From positions 51,580 through 115,579 of the forward strand of contig JAMKCH010058139.1 in the NCBI GenBank assembly GCA_023653785.1: a stretch of 64,000 bases of DNA. The letters run 5' to 3'. The position numbers and the translations under genes were made by a program. The notes beneath the pieces are model-generated. The model did no database searches, was not told the origin of the DNA, and was given only the letters and a program-made list of their open reading frames with translations. This stretch comes from Ophioderma brevispina. Taxonomy: Eukaryota; Echinodermata; Ophiuroidea; Amphilepidida; Ophiodermatidae. Every line of letters starts with the position of its first letter. Position 1 is the stretch's first letter. Below, in pieces: positions 22,143-34,193 of this stretch.

Positions 22143-22322
22143 TATAAAACAAATATTGACTGCTTTTTATTCGGAGCATGGTGAACCTATAGGCCCTCGG
22201 TGATCTCGAAACTATACTATGCCCCTCGGCTTACGCCTCGGGGCATAGTATGGTTTCGAGATCACCTTGGGCCTATAGTTTCACACCATGCCCCTCATAG
22301 CAGTCAATATTTGTATAAAATT
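22143..22322. repeat. Fold-back element, about 180-bp imperfect palindrome
   Basis: The outer arms AACAAATATTGACTGCT and AGCAGTCAATATTTGT, the middle arms GTGATCTCGAAACTATACT and TATGGTTTCGAGATCAC, and the inner arms ATGCCCCTCGG and CTCGGGGCAT pair around a centre near 22231 (CTTACG). Nearly the whole length is self-complementary. Confidence 0.85.
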
Positions 22323-25300
22323 TGACTGTACCGGTATTATGTCTTTTTTCGTTCACTGTCCCGAAGGGCAATCAAGTTACTCCAGAGTTCTTTTGGAGTT
22401 TAAGGGTCATTAGGGTAATAACTTTTCAATATGCCCATCAGTCTAGGTTTTGGAATTGAATGTTTATAGATTGTTTACAGTAGTGTAAAACAGTTGTCAA
22501 ATCTGTGTTAAAACTTGACATTTTGGAAATCTATAGCACATATTATTAGAAGTGGACCCATTTTTGCAACCTCAGGGAAACAAATTTGCATCCAAATAGA
22601 TGCACTATTTTCAACACCTAGTGTGAACCCTGGAAATGCTGTTTTACTTTTACTCTGTAATGAATTAGAGTAAGTGCTTGAATTGTTACAAATAATTGTG
22701 AAGATCAAAAGATGAATTACTTTTTGAGATATATAAATTTTTAAAGTGAAAAAAAATTAAGAATTGCAGCTTGAGAAAACAATGACATACATGTAAATAG
22801 AAATATACAAGAAATTCCAATTCACAAAGTTATATTTTTTGCCATAAACGGAACAGAAGCTCCAATTGTTGTCAAACAAAAAGCAATAGAAAGGTAATTT
22901 TTTTCCTGCACTTACACCCAGTTCACGCAACAAGCAATGCGCGCGTGTGCCATGGCCAAGAAATTATTACTCAAACTATTGCGATGGAAACATACTAAAA
23001 TTCAATACAATTCTGTCGGTCGCACATCCGGGTATTTGCTCCAGTCATTGCATTTACTCCCCAAATCTGGAGTGATTGGAGTATATGGAGAAATTATACT
23101 TTTTTGAAAATTCTTTCAGCTTTGACATGATGGATTAAAATTTTCTTGAAAGGTGATTGAGAGAATATCAAAATGCACAACATAAGAAGTTGGAATTGAT
23201 TTGTAAAAGGATTAGGCTGCTCTTCAGATATAATTGATCTTTCCTATTCAACACAGTAGTAATCTTTCACTCCAGTATTCAGAGGGAAGGTGAGGAATAG
23301 CCTATTTACATTTTATGACACGACTGCGACCGTGAGAATACATTTTCATCATGTAGTCTAGATGTAGCCGATAACAATAGGAAATATAATTGCTCACAAG
23401 GACATGCATGCAGTTTTCCCCTAGACGCTTGTAAAGCAAGGAAAGAAAAGTTATGTAAAAATGAGAAACATGTAAATTGTAATTACTTGTTAGTTTCTGG
23501 GAAAATGGTAAGTGGCGTCCTCAATCACATGCATATCAGATTAACAATGTGAGACACCCACGCTGCAATACGATCGAGGGGGTAAGGGAGGGTGGGGGGG
23601 GGGTAAACACGCTCCCCAGGTCATGCAGGTCAGCCAAGTAATTGTTCCAGTGACTGGTACTGGAGCTCTGGGCGGGTATGTAACTGAGACTAAAGCTTCG
23701 ATTTTTCACCATTTTGCGGGCATTAGCAGAATTGTCAAAAGGTATAGCATTATTGAGTAATGGTTTTTTCCTTCCTAACATGTATATATTTAAAGATAAA
23801 GATCTTCAGAGGTTCGCAAAAAAATACAATCGACAAGCGGCCGTTCACAGTGATCATGGGTGGTGGGATCCGAATGTGGTAACCCTAACATTTTGCAGGC
23901 TGTATATTGTGAGGACTTATCACAGATCACAATAACCACAACTTTCATCATTACTTGCACATCCATAGACCACAACAAACGTAACCACAAAAAAAAAAAT
24001 TTTGATTGTGGTATATGTGGTATATGCTTAGTAGTTCGATAAATCATAATGCTACCAAATGGCACGTAGTAATTCATCATATACCACAATATACCCCAGT
24101 AATAAACAAACAACAAGCCCCACATAGGCCACAATGTACAGGGCTGCCTAGAGAAATTGCGGGCCAGGGGAACCTTGGGTATCGGCTTACCTTTGGTGCG
24201 GGTCGGGGCGGAAGGAAAGAGCTCGCGTGAACGTGAATGTACCACACTTATAAGTAATGATTCAATCACATACCCACAAACTACCACAAAATATGTAGGT
24301 TCTATAACTATCATATACCACAATATACCAACTATTACCTTGTGTGGTATTTTGTGGTCTAGAGCCTTGTTAGGGGTACATGTAGCTGTTGTTAATGTAG
24401 CAGAAGACATTCCAGGGCTGGCCTACTCGTCGACAGTGAGTTCATGGTTTAGGCCTGTACTCTTTAAAAGCATTTAATAGATATGAGACAATGCGGTTTT
24501 ATGGTGTGATTCAGGGTAGGAAGTGGTGGGTGGGAGGTGGGTAGGTATATCATGTTGTGGGGCTGGGATTTTCAGTGTCCGGGAGGATGGATGGGGTGGG
24601 CGGAGGCCTGAGGGTGGCCCTATGGATATGATTGTGAATCATCAAAATGGGTGGAAGTGTGGGGGGTGTTGGGTTTTAAAGATTCGTATTCCCCTTATCC
24701 ATATGGCTTAAAAAAATATCAGCTTCTGTAGCTTACTCACCTTTTGGGATACGGTCGTCAAGTTTTTTTGGGGTGTGTGTTTCAATTTCTAAATTATAGT
24801 GTTTCATCCTGAATGTGATGTATGGTATGGCTAATTGTGGTATTAATTAAACCATTATATGCTAATAAATGACCTTTAGGGGGTCTATTCCATGACAAAT
24901 AAAAAAAAAAATTTTTTTGCCTCTCACCATTTTTATGAGCGGTCATTTAGTCAAAACAATTCAACAAAATGCATCCCGCCTTTTTTTTACGAGGCCTTAA
25001 GTTTATACCTCTTGGTGAAAAAAAAGCCATGGGATTTGCAAAATCCTGCAGATTTTACGTTCTTGGTGTGTGTTTGTGTGCGTGGTGACACTTGGTAGGT
25101 TTACTGGTTGTGCTTTATCTTTGAAATACTAGTGAAATTTCACCAGGAGGGTAGCTTAATCTTGTAGAGGTCATATAATAAAATTTGTAAAAAATTTATT
25201 CTGATCCAATGTTTTGATAATATAAAATAAAACAATTTCATTCAAAGGAATGGGCGTAGGTTCCTTGCCAATGGCCGTACAAATAGTGGTCAAATGTTGG

Positions 25301-25759
25301 ATTGTCTTTCAGCTTAAAAAAACATAGTTTTCATTATTTTGTTTTGTAAACACCCCCCCCACAAAAAAAAAAGGAAAAAATATTTTGTTTGAGCTCTCAC
25401 TGGTGTTTGTTTGCTCCCATTTTAAGAACACCCTTTTTTGTCAATTAAGTACATTTCATTGAATGAAAAAAATCGGATATTTTGTCAAACATTCAGATGT
25501 GTACATGTTAGCACTTAAGTTACCAAGGTGTGGGGGTTCCTATTGGACCCCAAACATTTGTTTTTACGCTTGCGCCACCCCTCCCCCTCCCCCGGGCAAT
25601 AACGGGAGTGAAAAACCCTCGGTCAATTAAGTGCTAATTAAACCAGTTGCGACGTCTAAAATTGGGATTTCTTGGCCACCCCCCATGGGCAACTCGTTGG
25701 TTTTTTATTAGTAGTAACCAGCGAAAAATAGTGGTTTTGTTACCACAGATTTCTATTTA
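22323..25759. other. Unassigned sequence with TGTGGTAT motif cluster
   Basis: At 23880-24360, TGTGGTAT and its complement recur; CATATACCACAATATACC occurs near 24078 and again near 24313, suggesting a diverged transposon. Homopolymer and C-rich runs lie at 23590-23605, 24895-24915 and 25360-25600. The open frame of 206 codons at 23790-24410 (minus) overlaps this repeat, shows no domain, and is not called a gene. Confidence 0.4.
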
Positions 25760-26083
25760 TAACACTAGATAGCGTACGCCCGTTTGTTGTTGAAAGAATA
25801 GGCGGCACCGTAACAGTGTTTTGAAAATTATAAAATAGTTCATTACAGTCATCCAGTCGAAACGCGCCCGCGTACGCGCATGCGCCGTTACCTGTTGGCC
25901 TGGAAACGGTTCATTGTTCTATGCAAATGCTGATATATGATTAAATTGGTACCCACGCTATGTAAATCAGGGAATTATGAATAAATTGGTAAACCAGCTA
26001 TGGAAATAAGTACGCACCCCACCCCCCCCCCGGCGGGAAAAGATGGTTACGGATTTTGAGCTGGCGTTCGTAATCTAGTGTTA
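25760..26083. mobile_element. MITE with TAACACTAGAT ends, copy 1 of 2
   Basis: Ends TAACACTAGATAGCGTACGC and GCGTTCGTAATCTAGTGTTA are inverted. The interior (GTTACCTGTTGGCCTGGAAAC, AAATTGGTACCCACGCTATG) is matched in reverse orientation by 61920-62222. Target duplication unclear. Confidence 0.75.
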
Positions 26084-28421
26084 TGAGAAATCGGTGTTTG
26101 TTTTTTTTTTTTATCCCATCGAAGATAAATCACCGGGGACATCATCATGGCGTTGATTCAGGGCAGGAAGATTCACGCAAAATAGCGAGTATAAGTGCAT
26201 ATCGCTTTTGCATCTGCGGGGGACTTAGCAGCGAGAGGTCCTGTAAACTATGTTAATATTTACTATTATGATATAACAGCAGTAACAGAGCTGAGAAACA
26301 ATGAGTAATACAAATGAATAACGGATTAACGCTTGTGTGTGGAAGAGCTGAATGGTTTGCTGAATTTTGAACATGCAGCAGACGGTTTTCGAAGTTAAGA
26401 ATCACATCATGCAAGGCGCTGAGTGTTGACCCTGTCAATATCGTGTATGGCATGAATTAATGGCAACAGGGAATTGCGACCGAACAGGTTTACAAAAGTG
26501 GTCGAAAAGATTGTGGTCGAACCACTGACCAATGGACGTCACAAAGAGTGGGTCATTTTTGAATTTCATTTAGCGTGATTAGCGCTAATTAGTTCGACTA
26601 TGCACACCGGTGAGATGGACGCTGTGCACGTTTAGGCTGGTGGAAGATCAGATTTCCTCCAATAAACATTGAAAAAGTTTGCAGAACAGGGGTAGACACT
26701 TGACTTCATTTAAACTGTGTTTGCTTTGGAGCAGGCTCTTCTATGAATCTAATGTCACGTATTATCAAGGCAATTGCGTACTTTTAATTTTTCTAGCTAC
26801 CTTGGTCTACTTGTTGATAAATTGAATGGTGACACCTGTGTTTTGCTTGAGCTGGGGGAAACACAGCAATTACTCTCGACGGGGAACTTGATCTGTGATG
26901 CGACCACCAGCACTGAACGGGGTGTAGTTACCCTTAGGACCTCCGATCGCGGTGTATACATGATGATAATTTTTAATGTTGAAATTTACAAGAAGGAAGT
27001 GGTTTCCAATTTGCTGTCTAAAAACACACACGCACTGTCTAACGTTCATGCGCTAAACACAAACGTAAACTTCTGAAGACCCGATTATGCCTAGTCTTTA
27101 TACCGTCTATGATTTCCATATCCGCAGTCCATAGTCGAATGGTCTCTGGTTGTGGATGTCTGTTAAAGGAGACCGTCAATCTAATCAATTGGACTCCCTA
27201 AGTCGTTTAAATCAGTTGAGCACACTTTCGTCGGAAAATCTGAACCAAGAATCAGTAGTTAGGGAAGGGGAAGAGGAATGGAAACACCCAAAGCTCAAGG
27301 GAAACATCAAGCACAACTCACCTAAGCGCAAATGGCCTCCCGACTAACACATGAAACAACACGGAAGAAGCCCAAGTTCAACTGTTCCAACATCGAACAA
27401 ACTACCAAAGGCGCCCCTCATAAGTAGGAGGGCAGGGGCGCCTTTCAGAGGAGGGGTGAGGAGGGTACTGGAGCGAATCGTTCTGGGGGGGCAGTGTGGA
27501 GGGGCGTAGGAGTGAGGGAAGGGTGATCTGAGTGGGCAGCCGGGAGGGATGAACTTGACGGAGGGTGAGGGATCAGTGTGGGAGTGGGGAGCCGTTGGCG
27601 GGGACGGGCCGGCGGTGCATAGGGGGGGACCGGGGGGGATGTGGCTTCGGATGGGAGGACAAGGGAGTTGTTGCTGTGGAGAAGGGCGGATACATGTCCA
27701 CGGGAAGGCTGGGGAGTTGGAGGTTCTTCCCTGAGATGGAGTATGAGGTGCCAAGATTGAGCATGTGTGGATGAGTTGCCACAAGATATTTTTTTACGCA
27801 TCTTTGTGTTGAGTTCTTTGAGATGGAGGTGCGTTTATATGGTATGAGTTGGTGCAAGATATATTGTTGATTATTTCTTGAGGGGAGAGATTGAGGGCGG
27901 AGGAGGGAAGTGTGGGTCTGAATAGGACGGGGTGTGGTGAGTGTTGGATTCTCGCGCGCGAGGGTGAAAGGTAGGAGGAGATTGGTTGGTCGTTTTGTGA
28001 GTGAGAGAGGAGTCGTTTTCAAGGGTGACCTGTGAATTGTGTGGTTGTGTATTGGTGTGTTTGTTTGAGTTGGAGGATTTGAAATATTTTTAACAATTGT
28101 GTGTATATTTTTTTGTTTGAGTTGCCTTTGAGTTTGACTGACTGCTATGTTATTGAATGTTATTGAGTTCTTTTGAATAATGTGAGTTCTTTGAGTTGTT
28201 GAGTTGCAAGATATAAAGTTATTTTTCGATTGAATGGCCAAGCACATGGTAAGTAGAACGTGCACCCCAAATGAATGTGTTTTGCTGAGATTTAATAATA
28301 AATGTCTACGTCAAGTGTCGAAGTATTACTTTATTGCTCGATTTGATATCTTTTCAAGTTCAAAAATTCGGTACCCAAGCATCATGTTGTACACCATATC
28401 GACCACCATATGAGTTATATT
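26084..28421. other. Unassigned sequence, G-rich in its middle
   Basis: The frame 26774-27076 (plus, 100 codons) contains YLGLLVDKLNGDTCVLLELG and looks more protein-like than its neighbours, but no family was recognised. The tract 27420-27790 is strongly G-rich on the plus strand and continues as GT/GA-rich sequence to about 28240; long frames on either strand there are composition artefacts. Confidence 0.4.
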
Positions 28422-28543
28422 TGCACTTGTCCATTTCAATCCCGGCCCTGGGGGGGTCACGGGGGGAAATAGCGGGGTATATGCCGTGACATAGCCGGGC
28501 CTGTACAAAAAAAGTATTGGCCCCGCACGCCGGGATATTAGCC

Positions 28544-28765
28544 TGTGTAAGACATTGTGTAAAAAGATTATCAATACGCCCATGACTAATACTCATATTG
28601 ATAATCAGATAGATTGATCTAATTAAAACCTGACCTGATCGATACATTGATGTGTAAACAATTGCTTCTCTACCATGTCACTTATAATAAAATACGTGGT
28701 GTTAATCTAAAAGAATAACCCATTGTGATCCTAGTGTTTCTCCTTATAATACCCAAAAACCACTA
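28544..28765 (+). repeat. 5' LTR of the gypsy element
   Basis: Starts TGTGTAAGACATTG or just inside it. It is collinear with 33603-33803 through TAATCAGATAGAT, CCTGATCGATACATTGATGT and TGTGATCCTAG. It is slightly longer than the 3' copy owing to small insertions. The divergence between the two LTRs indicates an old insertion. Confidence 0.8.
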
Positions 28766-28800
28766 AGGGTGTCATACGAAGTGGGATGATTGAATTTTAT

Positions 28801-29780
28801 ATGGCCGAATTTCGGAAACCAGAACCACTCTCATTCAGCGGAAATGTGGCTTGCTGAAACTGGAGCGTGTTAAGGACTTTGACATTTTCATCGAAGCCGC
28901 TCACGGTAGTAAGTCCAATAAGGAGAGAGCATAACCTTGCTAAAAAGTGTGGCACCGAAGCATTGAAAAGGACGTAGTTTGAATTATAAAACAGCTTTGT
29001 ACTAGGTGAGTTTACGGTGCAGTTGTTAATAGTTTACTGGCTGACATCAAAGTATAAAGAGGACTTAGCTGTACTGAAACGAAAGTTTAAAGAAATCTGT
29101 CACGCCCCAAGGAAACACTCCAATGGAGAGATACAGTTCAATTCAGAAAATCAACAGCCACCAATGCATCATTCAGTTCATACATAGCGATTAAAGACAT
29201 TGGCAAAGACATGTGAATTTGGCCCATTACACGATGAACTAATTCGTGATAGACTCAGTGTGCGGTATCGCTAAAATCACGCATAGCAAACTGTTAATGA
29301 AAGAACATGATTCTACACTTGAATAGAGCACAAGATAATTTGTAAAACTAAATGGAGCAGACCTGAGGTTGCCACTGCAAACCCTGTTCCAAAACGGCTT
29401 TGAATTACTAATAATTCAGTGTGTGAGCTTAGCCTGCAAAACCGCAGTTACAATAGGTCCAAATTCAAGATAGGTCCCAGAAGTCTCAAGTTGCCAAAGC
29501 CCAAGTCATGTATATAATGGTGTGCTAGTGATAGATACAAAGGTTCCATGTCAAATCTCAAAAACTGTGATACTACACATCCAGGAAATAGGTGCAAAGC
29601 TTACGGCAAAAAGTGTCTGTATTGTGGTAACTTGGGTCACGTAGGAAATGTTGTCGCAAATTAAAGCGTGAACAGACAAACCAAGTTCTGAGCTAGAATC
29701 ACCAAGGGTAATGAAGAGTATCTAGCTACTATTTTGGAGGCTGGAAGATTGGACGTAGGCAAATTGATAGCAGTGATGGA
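28801..29780 (+). pseudogene. gypsy gag remnant with CCHC zinc knuckle
   Basis: A frame opens with ATG at 28801 (MAEFRKPEPLSFSGNV), a start common to metazoan gypsy Gag, and is soon broken. Near the end, C-x2-C-x4-H residues of a zinc knuckle are visible at 29614-29640 (CLYCGNLGH), preceded by CKAYGKK. The last cysteine position has been lost. Gag normally coats and packages the element RNA. Confidence 0.7.
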
Positions 29781-30005
29781 CACTATTCTAGCAATGTAGA
29801 TATCAATTGGGTTGATACTATGCTCAAGGTTGACACAGGTGCCAAGTGCAATGTGGTTCCCATGCATTTGGTTCACAAAGTTGGATATGTTGATCAGCTT
29901 GATACAAGCTTGTCCAAAGCTGAAGCCTTCGGTGGCGCTCGGCTCAATACCGTAGGTTCTGTTGAACTCCGTAGGCTTAGTCACACGGTGCCAGTTACAC
30001 GTTGA
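29780..30005 (+). pseudogene. gypsy aspartic protease remnant
   Basis: VDTGAKCNVVP near 29830 contains the DTG active-site triad of retropepsins, followed by a hydrophobic strand. Only the first half of the domain is in frame. Confidence 0.75.
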
Positions 30006-30149
30006 ATTTCTATGCGGTCGATCGCTATACTAGGCCAATTATTGGTTGCAAGGATTCTATAAAGTTGGGATTCATCACTTTAAAGGACAAATCTTCTTCA
30101 CGAGGGATCAGTGAATCAATCAGCACAAGAAATTGAAGCCTACTCGAGC

Positions 30150-30960
30150 TTTTTGGTGATGACTGAGGACGGTTGCCAGTTAGGTACAAAATGACGCTTG
30201 ATGAAAGCGTAACCCCTGTTGTGCGTCCCCAAGGGGGTAACTAAGCCATGGAGGAAGCAGTGAAAACTGAGTTGCACAGGATGAATAAACTAGGTGTATA
30301 CACCAATTTCAGAACCCACATGATGGGTGTCCTCTAATGGTTTTAGATCAAGGAAGAAGAACACAAATCAAACTTCTTGTTGCATGACCGAAGGACTGAA
30401 TCGTGCACTCAAAAGACCAACATCACCCCAATGAGAACGTAGAGGAAGTCATGAGGAATCTGTGATTGTCAGGTGTTCTCGTATTGGATGCTACAAATTC
30501 ATTTTGGCAAATTCCCTTGGATGAAAGATCGTCTAAGTTGACTACTTTCAATAATATACTTGTTAGGTAGCAGGTTTTTGAGAATGCCGTGGTTTAACTC
30601 AGGTCAGAGGTGTTCCAAGTACCATGGCACACTGTTTTCAGGATACCCATGCGAGATAATTGTGTATGTGATACTGACTGTACTGGTAGAGTTTTTCTTT
30701 TTTTTTTTTTTTTTTTTTTTGAATCCGCGCGAGCATGATAGAAACTTGAGAGCTGTGTTGGATAGAGCACGCGACGTTGGTCTCCGTCTCAATCCCAACA
30801 AGTGTAAGTTCAGGCAGAATCCAGTGTCGTACGTAGGTCGCTCATGACGGCTATGAAGGTGTAAACGGACCCTGAGAAAGTCGCCGCTATCGCGGAAGGG
30901 GAAATGCCTGTTCCCACGGACACTGCTGCCGTACACCGCTTTCTTGGTATGTTAACTTAT
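30150..30960 (+). pseudogene. gypsy reverse transcriptase remnant
   Basis: Recognisable pieces in several frames: VTPVVRPP near 30205, LDATNSFWQIPLDE near 30485 (palm region with the first catalytic Asp), and LRLNPNKCKFRQ near 30780 followed by VHRFLGMLTYLGKFI (connection). The YxDD box near 30665 reads IVYV and then loses frame, consistent with a single-base change, so the catalytic site is destroyed. A poly-T run near 30699-30720 splits the domain. Confidence 0.8.
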
Positions 30961-31229
30961 TTAGGCAAGTTCATAGACAATCTCTCAGAGATCACGCACC
31001 ATTACGTGAGCTATTGCATGACAATCGTGCAATGGCCCACTGGGATTATCCACAACAGAAAGCCGGCGACAAAGTTGAAAGCACTGGTAATTGAGGCCCA
31101 CCGATACTTCCTATTTGATGGGTCAAACCGTTGTTACTCAAGTGTGATGCACGTTCAGTTTGACTGGTTCTGCATGCTACGAACGGGGCAGCCCGTCGCG
31201 GATGCATTCACGCACATTAACGGAAACCG

Positions 31230-31460
31230 AAAAAAACGCTACGCACACATTGAGACGGAGGGGAGGAAATGCTAGCGATGCTGTATTCTAGCAAGAAAGA
31301 GAATTCCATCAAGACACTCTTTGGACAAGAGATTCTTGTGGAAACGGATCATCAGCCATTAGTGACTATAATGAACAAACCCCTTCTGAGTGCTCCTGCC
31401 CGGTTGCAATCAATGATACTCGTCCTACAGAGATACAATCTGAAACTGATCTGACAAGAA
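31230..31460 (+). pseudogene. gypsy RNase H remnant
   Basis: YAHIETEGRKCLAML-type sequence, then QEILVETDHQPLVTIM and PARLQSMILVLQRY. The TDHxPL motif is characteristic of the gypsy RNase H domain. There are frameshifts around 31270. Confidence 0.8.
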
Positions 31461-31779
31461 AGCAAGGAACTTGACTTTGCAGAACCTTATCGCGGTGCCC
31501 AAGAGCACAGAGAGTCCCAGACCCAATTTGACTATGAGGTCATGCCGGTTTTGCGTAATCTCGCAAGCTAAAGACTGAAGAACTACGTCAAGCTACAGCT
31601 CAGATACCATCTCAGAAAGATTCGGGGACAATCATACAGAGGATGGGCGAGTCAGAACGCCGTGTACCCCCGGAAATAAGCACCTACTTCAGCTTTGCGA
31701 AGAATTAGCGATAGAGGACGGAATTGTTATGAAGGGTGCTAAAGCCATTATCCCAGAATGCTACACAAACCATACGATG

Positions 31780-32900
31780 AGATAATGCACGAGGTAAATC
31801 GGAGCTGACGCCACCATTAGAGCAGAGTCTCGCGAGATAGTTACTGCCATCGATGAACTATGACATTACGGAACATGTCAACGCGTGTGCGATATGCAAC
31901 ACAGTCTGAAATACCATCAGCAGCAGGAGCCCCCTAAAAAAATCCATGTGAAATACCTGGACTGAACTGGCAAATTGTTGCCACAGATCTGTTTGAGTGG
32001 AACAACCTACACTATATCGTGATTGTGGACTTTCATATAGTGGTTGGTTGAATGAACCACTCAAAGTCTGAAAGCTGTTGAAACAATATCACCAAACTCA
32101 AGAGAATTTGAAACACATGGAGTGCCACAATATGATTAGCGGACAATGGAGGACAAAAGCGTCACCCCCAACAATTTGAACAGTTTCAGCAAGATTGGAA
32201 CTTCAAGAACCGTACGTCGAGGTCCGGACACGCGAAATCAAACGGTCTCGCAGAAGAAAATGCTGCAAACAAGCCACAAACAGCTCTTAGGAGGGGGGGG
32301 GGGGACCAAACGCGATGGATCGGATATTTACATGAACTTGCTCAACCTACGCAATGTGCCCAGAGACAAACACATTGGGTTCACAAGCTAGAGACTCATG
32401 TCGCGTGTCACTCGAAACCCAAAATCTTCACACAATCAGAAACGGTGACTGAAGCCTAAGATGTGAAAACCCAGAAGGTCAGCCAGCAACTCAAGAAGAA
32501 AGCTCTCAGCAGCAGAAACTCTACTACGACAGACAATCCAAACCACTGCAGCCCCTAATGCCCAATCAGAAGTACGCATATTCAAACCAAGAAAAGGTTA
32601 TGACCGATACAGGTACTGGCACATAAGATCTTACCACAACCAAGGTCTTATGAAGTGAACACTGGAACTACACTAATCCGCAGAAACAGGGAAGGCATCT
32701 CAGTCCTGTAAATGAAAACCCCACAGCAACAACCCCCAGCACAAAACTCACAGCCCAGCTACAACAGTAGCGCAGCCAGAAAGCCAACACAGGCAAGTGT
32801 TCAGTCAACCAGTGAGAAATCTGCAAACCCTGCTATGCAGCCAGGATTCAGGAAACAACACCGCAATCACCACAGAAACCTGCCAGCCCAGTGAATGAAC
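31780..32900 (+). pseudogene. gypsy integrase remnant and 3' tail
   Basis: The zinc-binding end (CAIC, near 31890) is followed by the catalytic-core strand VATDLFEW and IVIVDF near 31980-32030 and SNGLAEE near 32245. These correspond to the D and E blocks of the DDE integrase. All are in broken frames. The Gln/Pro/Ser-rich frame at 32712-32894 is the usual disordered carboxy tail. Confidence 0.75.
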
Positions 32901-33602
32901 ACCAGAGATACGGCAGAATTTCAAAGCCAAAAAACACAAAACACGGACTTTGAAAAATTACTAGGCAATATATGATTGTTTGTAGTTGTTTTTTTTTACA
33001 AGTTCACAAAGATGAGATAGTGTAAAGTGAACAATGGTTTCCATGATGCCAATAGGTAGGAATGGACTTGACTTGGAACTATAGCAATGTGTAAAGAATG
33101 GAGGAATCTTTTAATCAGAAAAAAGAGAGTTGTGACTGAAGAAATCTCTGCACCCTCACAGACTTGTTTTAAGTTTAAAAAAAAAAAAATGGTTTTTTAA
33201 CCTGGTATTCCACACATTTAGGCGGCACACTTACTTTCTCAAAATTTAATAATAAATACTTTGGTGTTTTCAAAGACTCTATCCAAAACTTTAGTCCAAT
33301 GTTTAAAATATTATGGTATGGAAATATCAAATAGAAACCTGTGTTGACCTCTGCCATTTAGAAAAACAGCATGAGAGTTATGTGTGATATGAAACCAGTG
33401 AACATACAGAAAAGAAACTCACAAAAGTGTTACAGGGCAAATGTGAAATTTATTACATCTCTTCACATTATTGGAATTAAATTTTTATCATGGCAAATTT
33501 ATTAAATTACAGGTGTGGAATTTTCCATGGACTCTCTTCCACAGATATTAGAGTGAACTGTTATCCTTTAATAGATAAGGTATATCATCTAAGAAGCGGG
33601 GA

Positions 33603-33803
33603 TGTAAGATATCAATAAGCCCATGACTTAATACTCCTAGTGATAATCAGATAGATCGATCTAATTAACCTTGGACCTGATCGATACATTGATGTAAACA
33701 ATTCTCTCTTACACTGTCACTTATAAATAAAAACTACGTGTGTGTTAATCAAAAGCATAAATCCATGTGATCCTAGGGTTTCTCCTGATATTACCAAACT
33801 ACA
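33603..33803 (+). repeat. 3' LTR of the gypsy element
   Basis: Begins TGTAAGATATC immediately after the polypurine tract AAGAAGCGGGGA and ends near CCAAACTACA. It contains an AATAAA-type signal in TTATAAATAAAAAC near 33722. It is collinear with 28544-28765. Confidence 0.8.
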
Positions 33804-34029
33804 GCCGGGATTCACCGGGAATGTAAATTAGCTTGTCCCAAGCCCTGCCGGGACAATCATTGATGATACATGTAGCTGGGACTTAAGCCGGAGGTACAAA
33901 AAATTTTCCCGGCACCGGGGACATACAAACGGACTTTAAGCATGATGTCACCACATATAAAAACCAGGCTATCAGTGAGCAGATCGCCCGTAAAAATATA
34001 TAGTATATCACCCATTTATATAGATACCA

Positions 34030-34193
34030 TGCATTCCGATCTGTCATGTCGTGAAAGGCAGCCGGCAAGCTCTACAAGTAGCACACACGCCCGTCGTCGC
34101 ACGGTGAGCATCAACTATCGGGATCGACTCTTACAACGTAAAATCGCCAGAAAACATCAAAAAACACAGGGGGAAAATGTTTTAAAAAATTAA
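34030..34193 (+). other. Short basic reading frame in the CCGGG-rich transposon
   Basis: ATG at 34029-34031 begins MHSDLSCRERQPASS; further on come HARRRTVSINYRDRLLQRK and a Lys/Arg-rich end. TATA-like sequences (CATATATAAAAACC near 33955, TATAGTATAT near 34001) precede it. The copy-2 equivalent (about 37450-37350, minus) has a diverged counterpart with THARRR but broken downstream. It could be the first exon of a former transposase gene. No homologue recognised. Confidence 0.35.

Larger units (their letters stand above)
28544..33803 (+). mobile_element. Ty3/gypsy LTR retrotransposon, degenerate
   Basis: Two similar long terminal repeats bound a gag-pol region in the order zinc knuckle, protease, reverse transcriptase, RNase H, integrase, which defines Ty3/gypsy. 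Every coding region is broken by stops or frameshifts, and a T-rich insertion of about 20 bases sits near 30699-30720. A polypurine tract AAGAAGCGGGGA directly precedes the 3' LTR. Downstream of the 5' LTR, TGTCATACGAAGTGGGAT resembles the complement of a tRNA-Leu 3' end and may be a decayed primer site. The element interrupts the CCGGG-rich transposon. Described only; it is not functional. Confidence 0.9.

Noticed and set aside
23790..24410. 206-codon minus-strand frame.
   Set aside because: It overlaps TGTGGTAT/ATACCACA repeats, other frames are also open there, and no domain is visible.
27344..28265. Pro-rich frames of 118 to 230 codons on the minus strand.
   Set aside because: G-rich plus strand, no domain, no splice signals, and overlapping frames on both strands.
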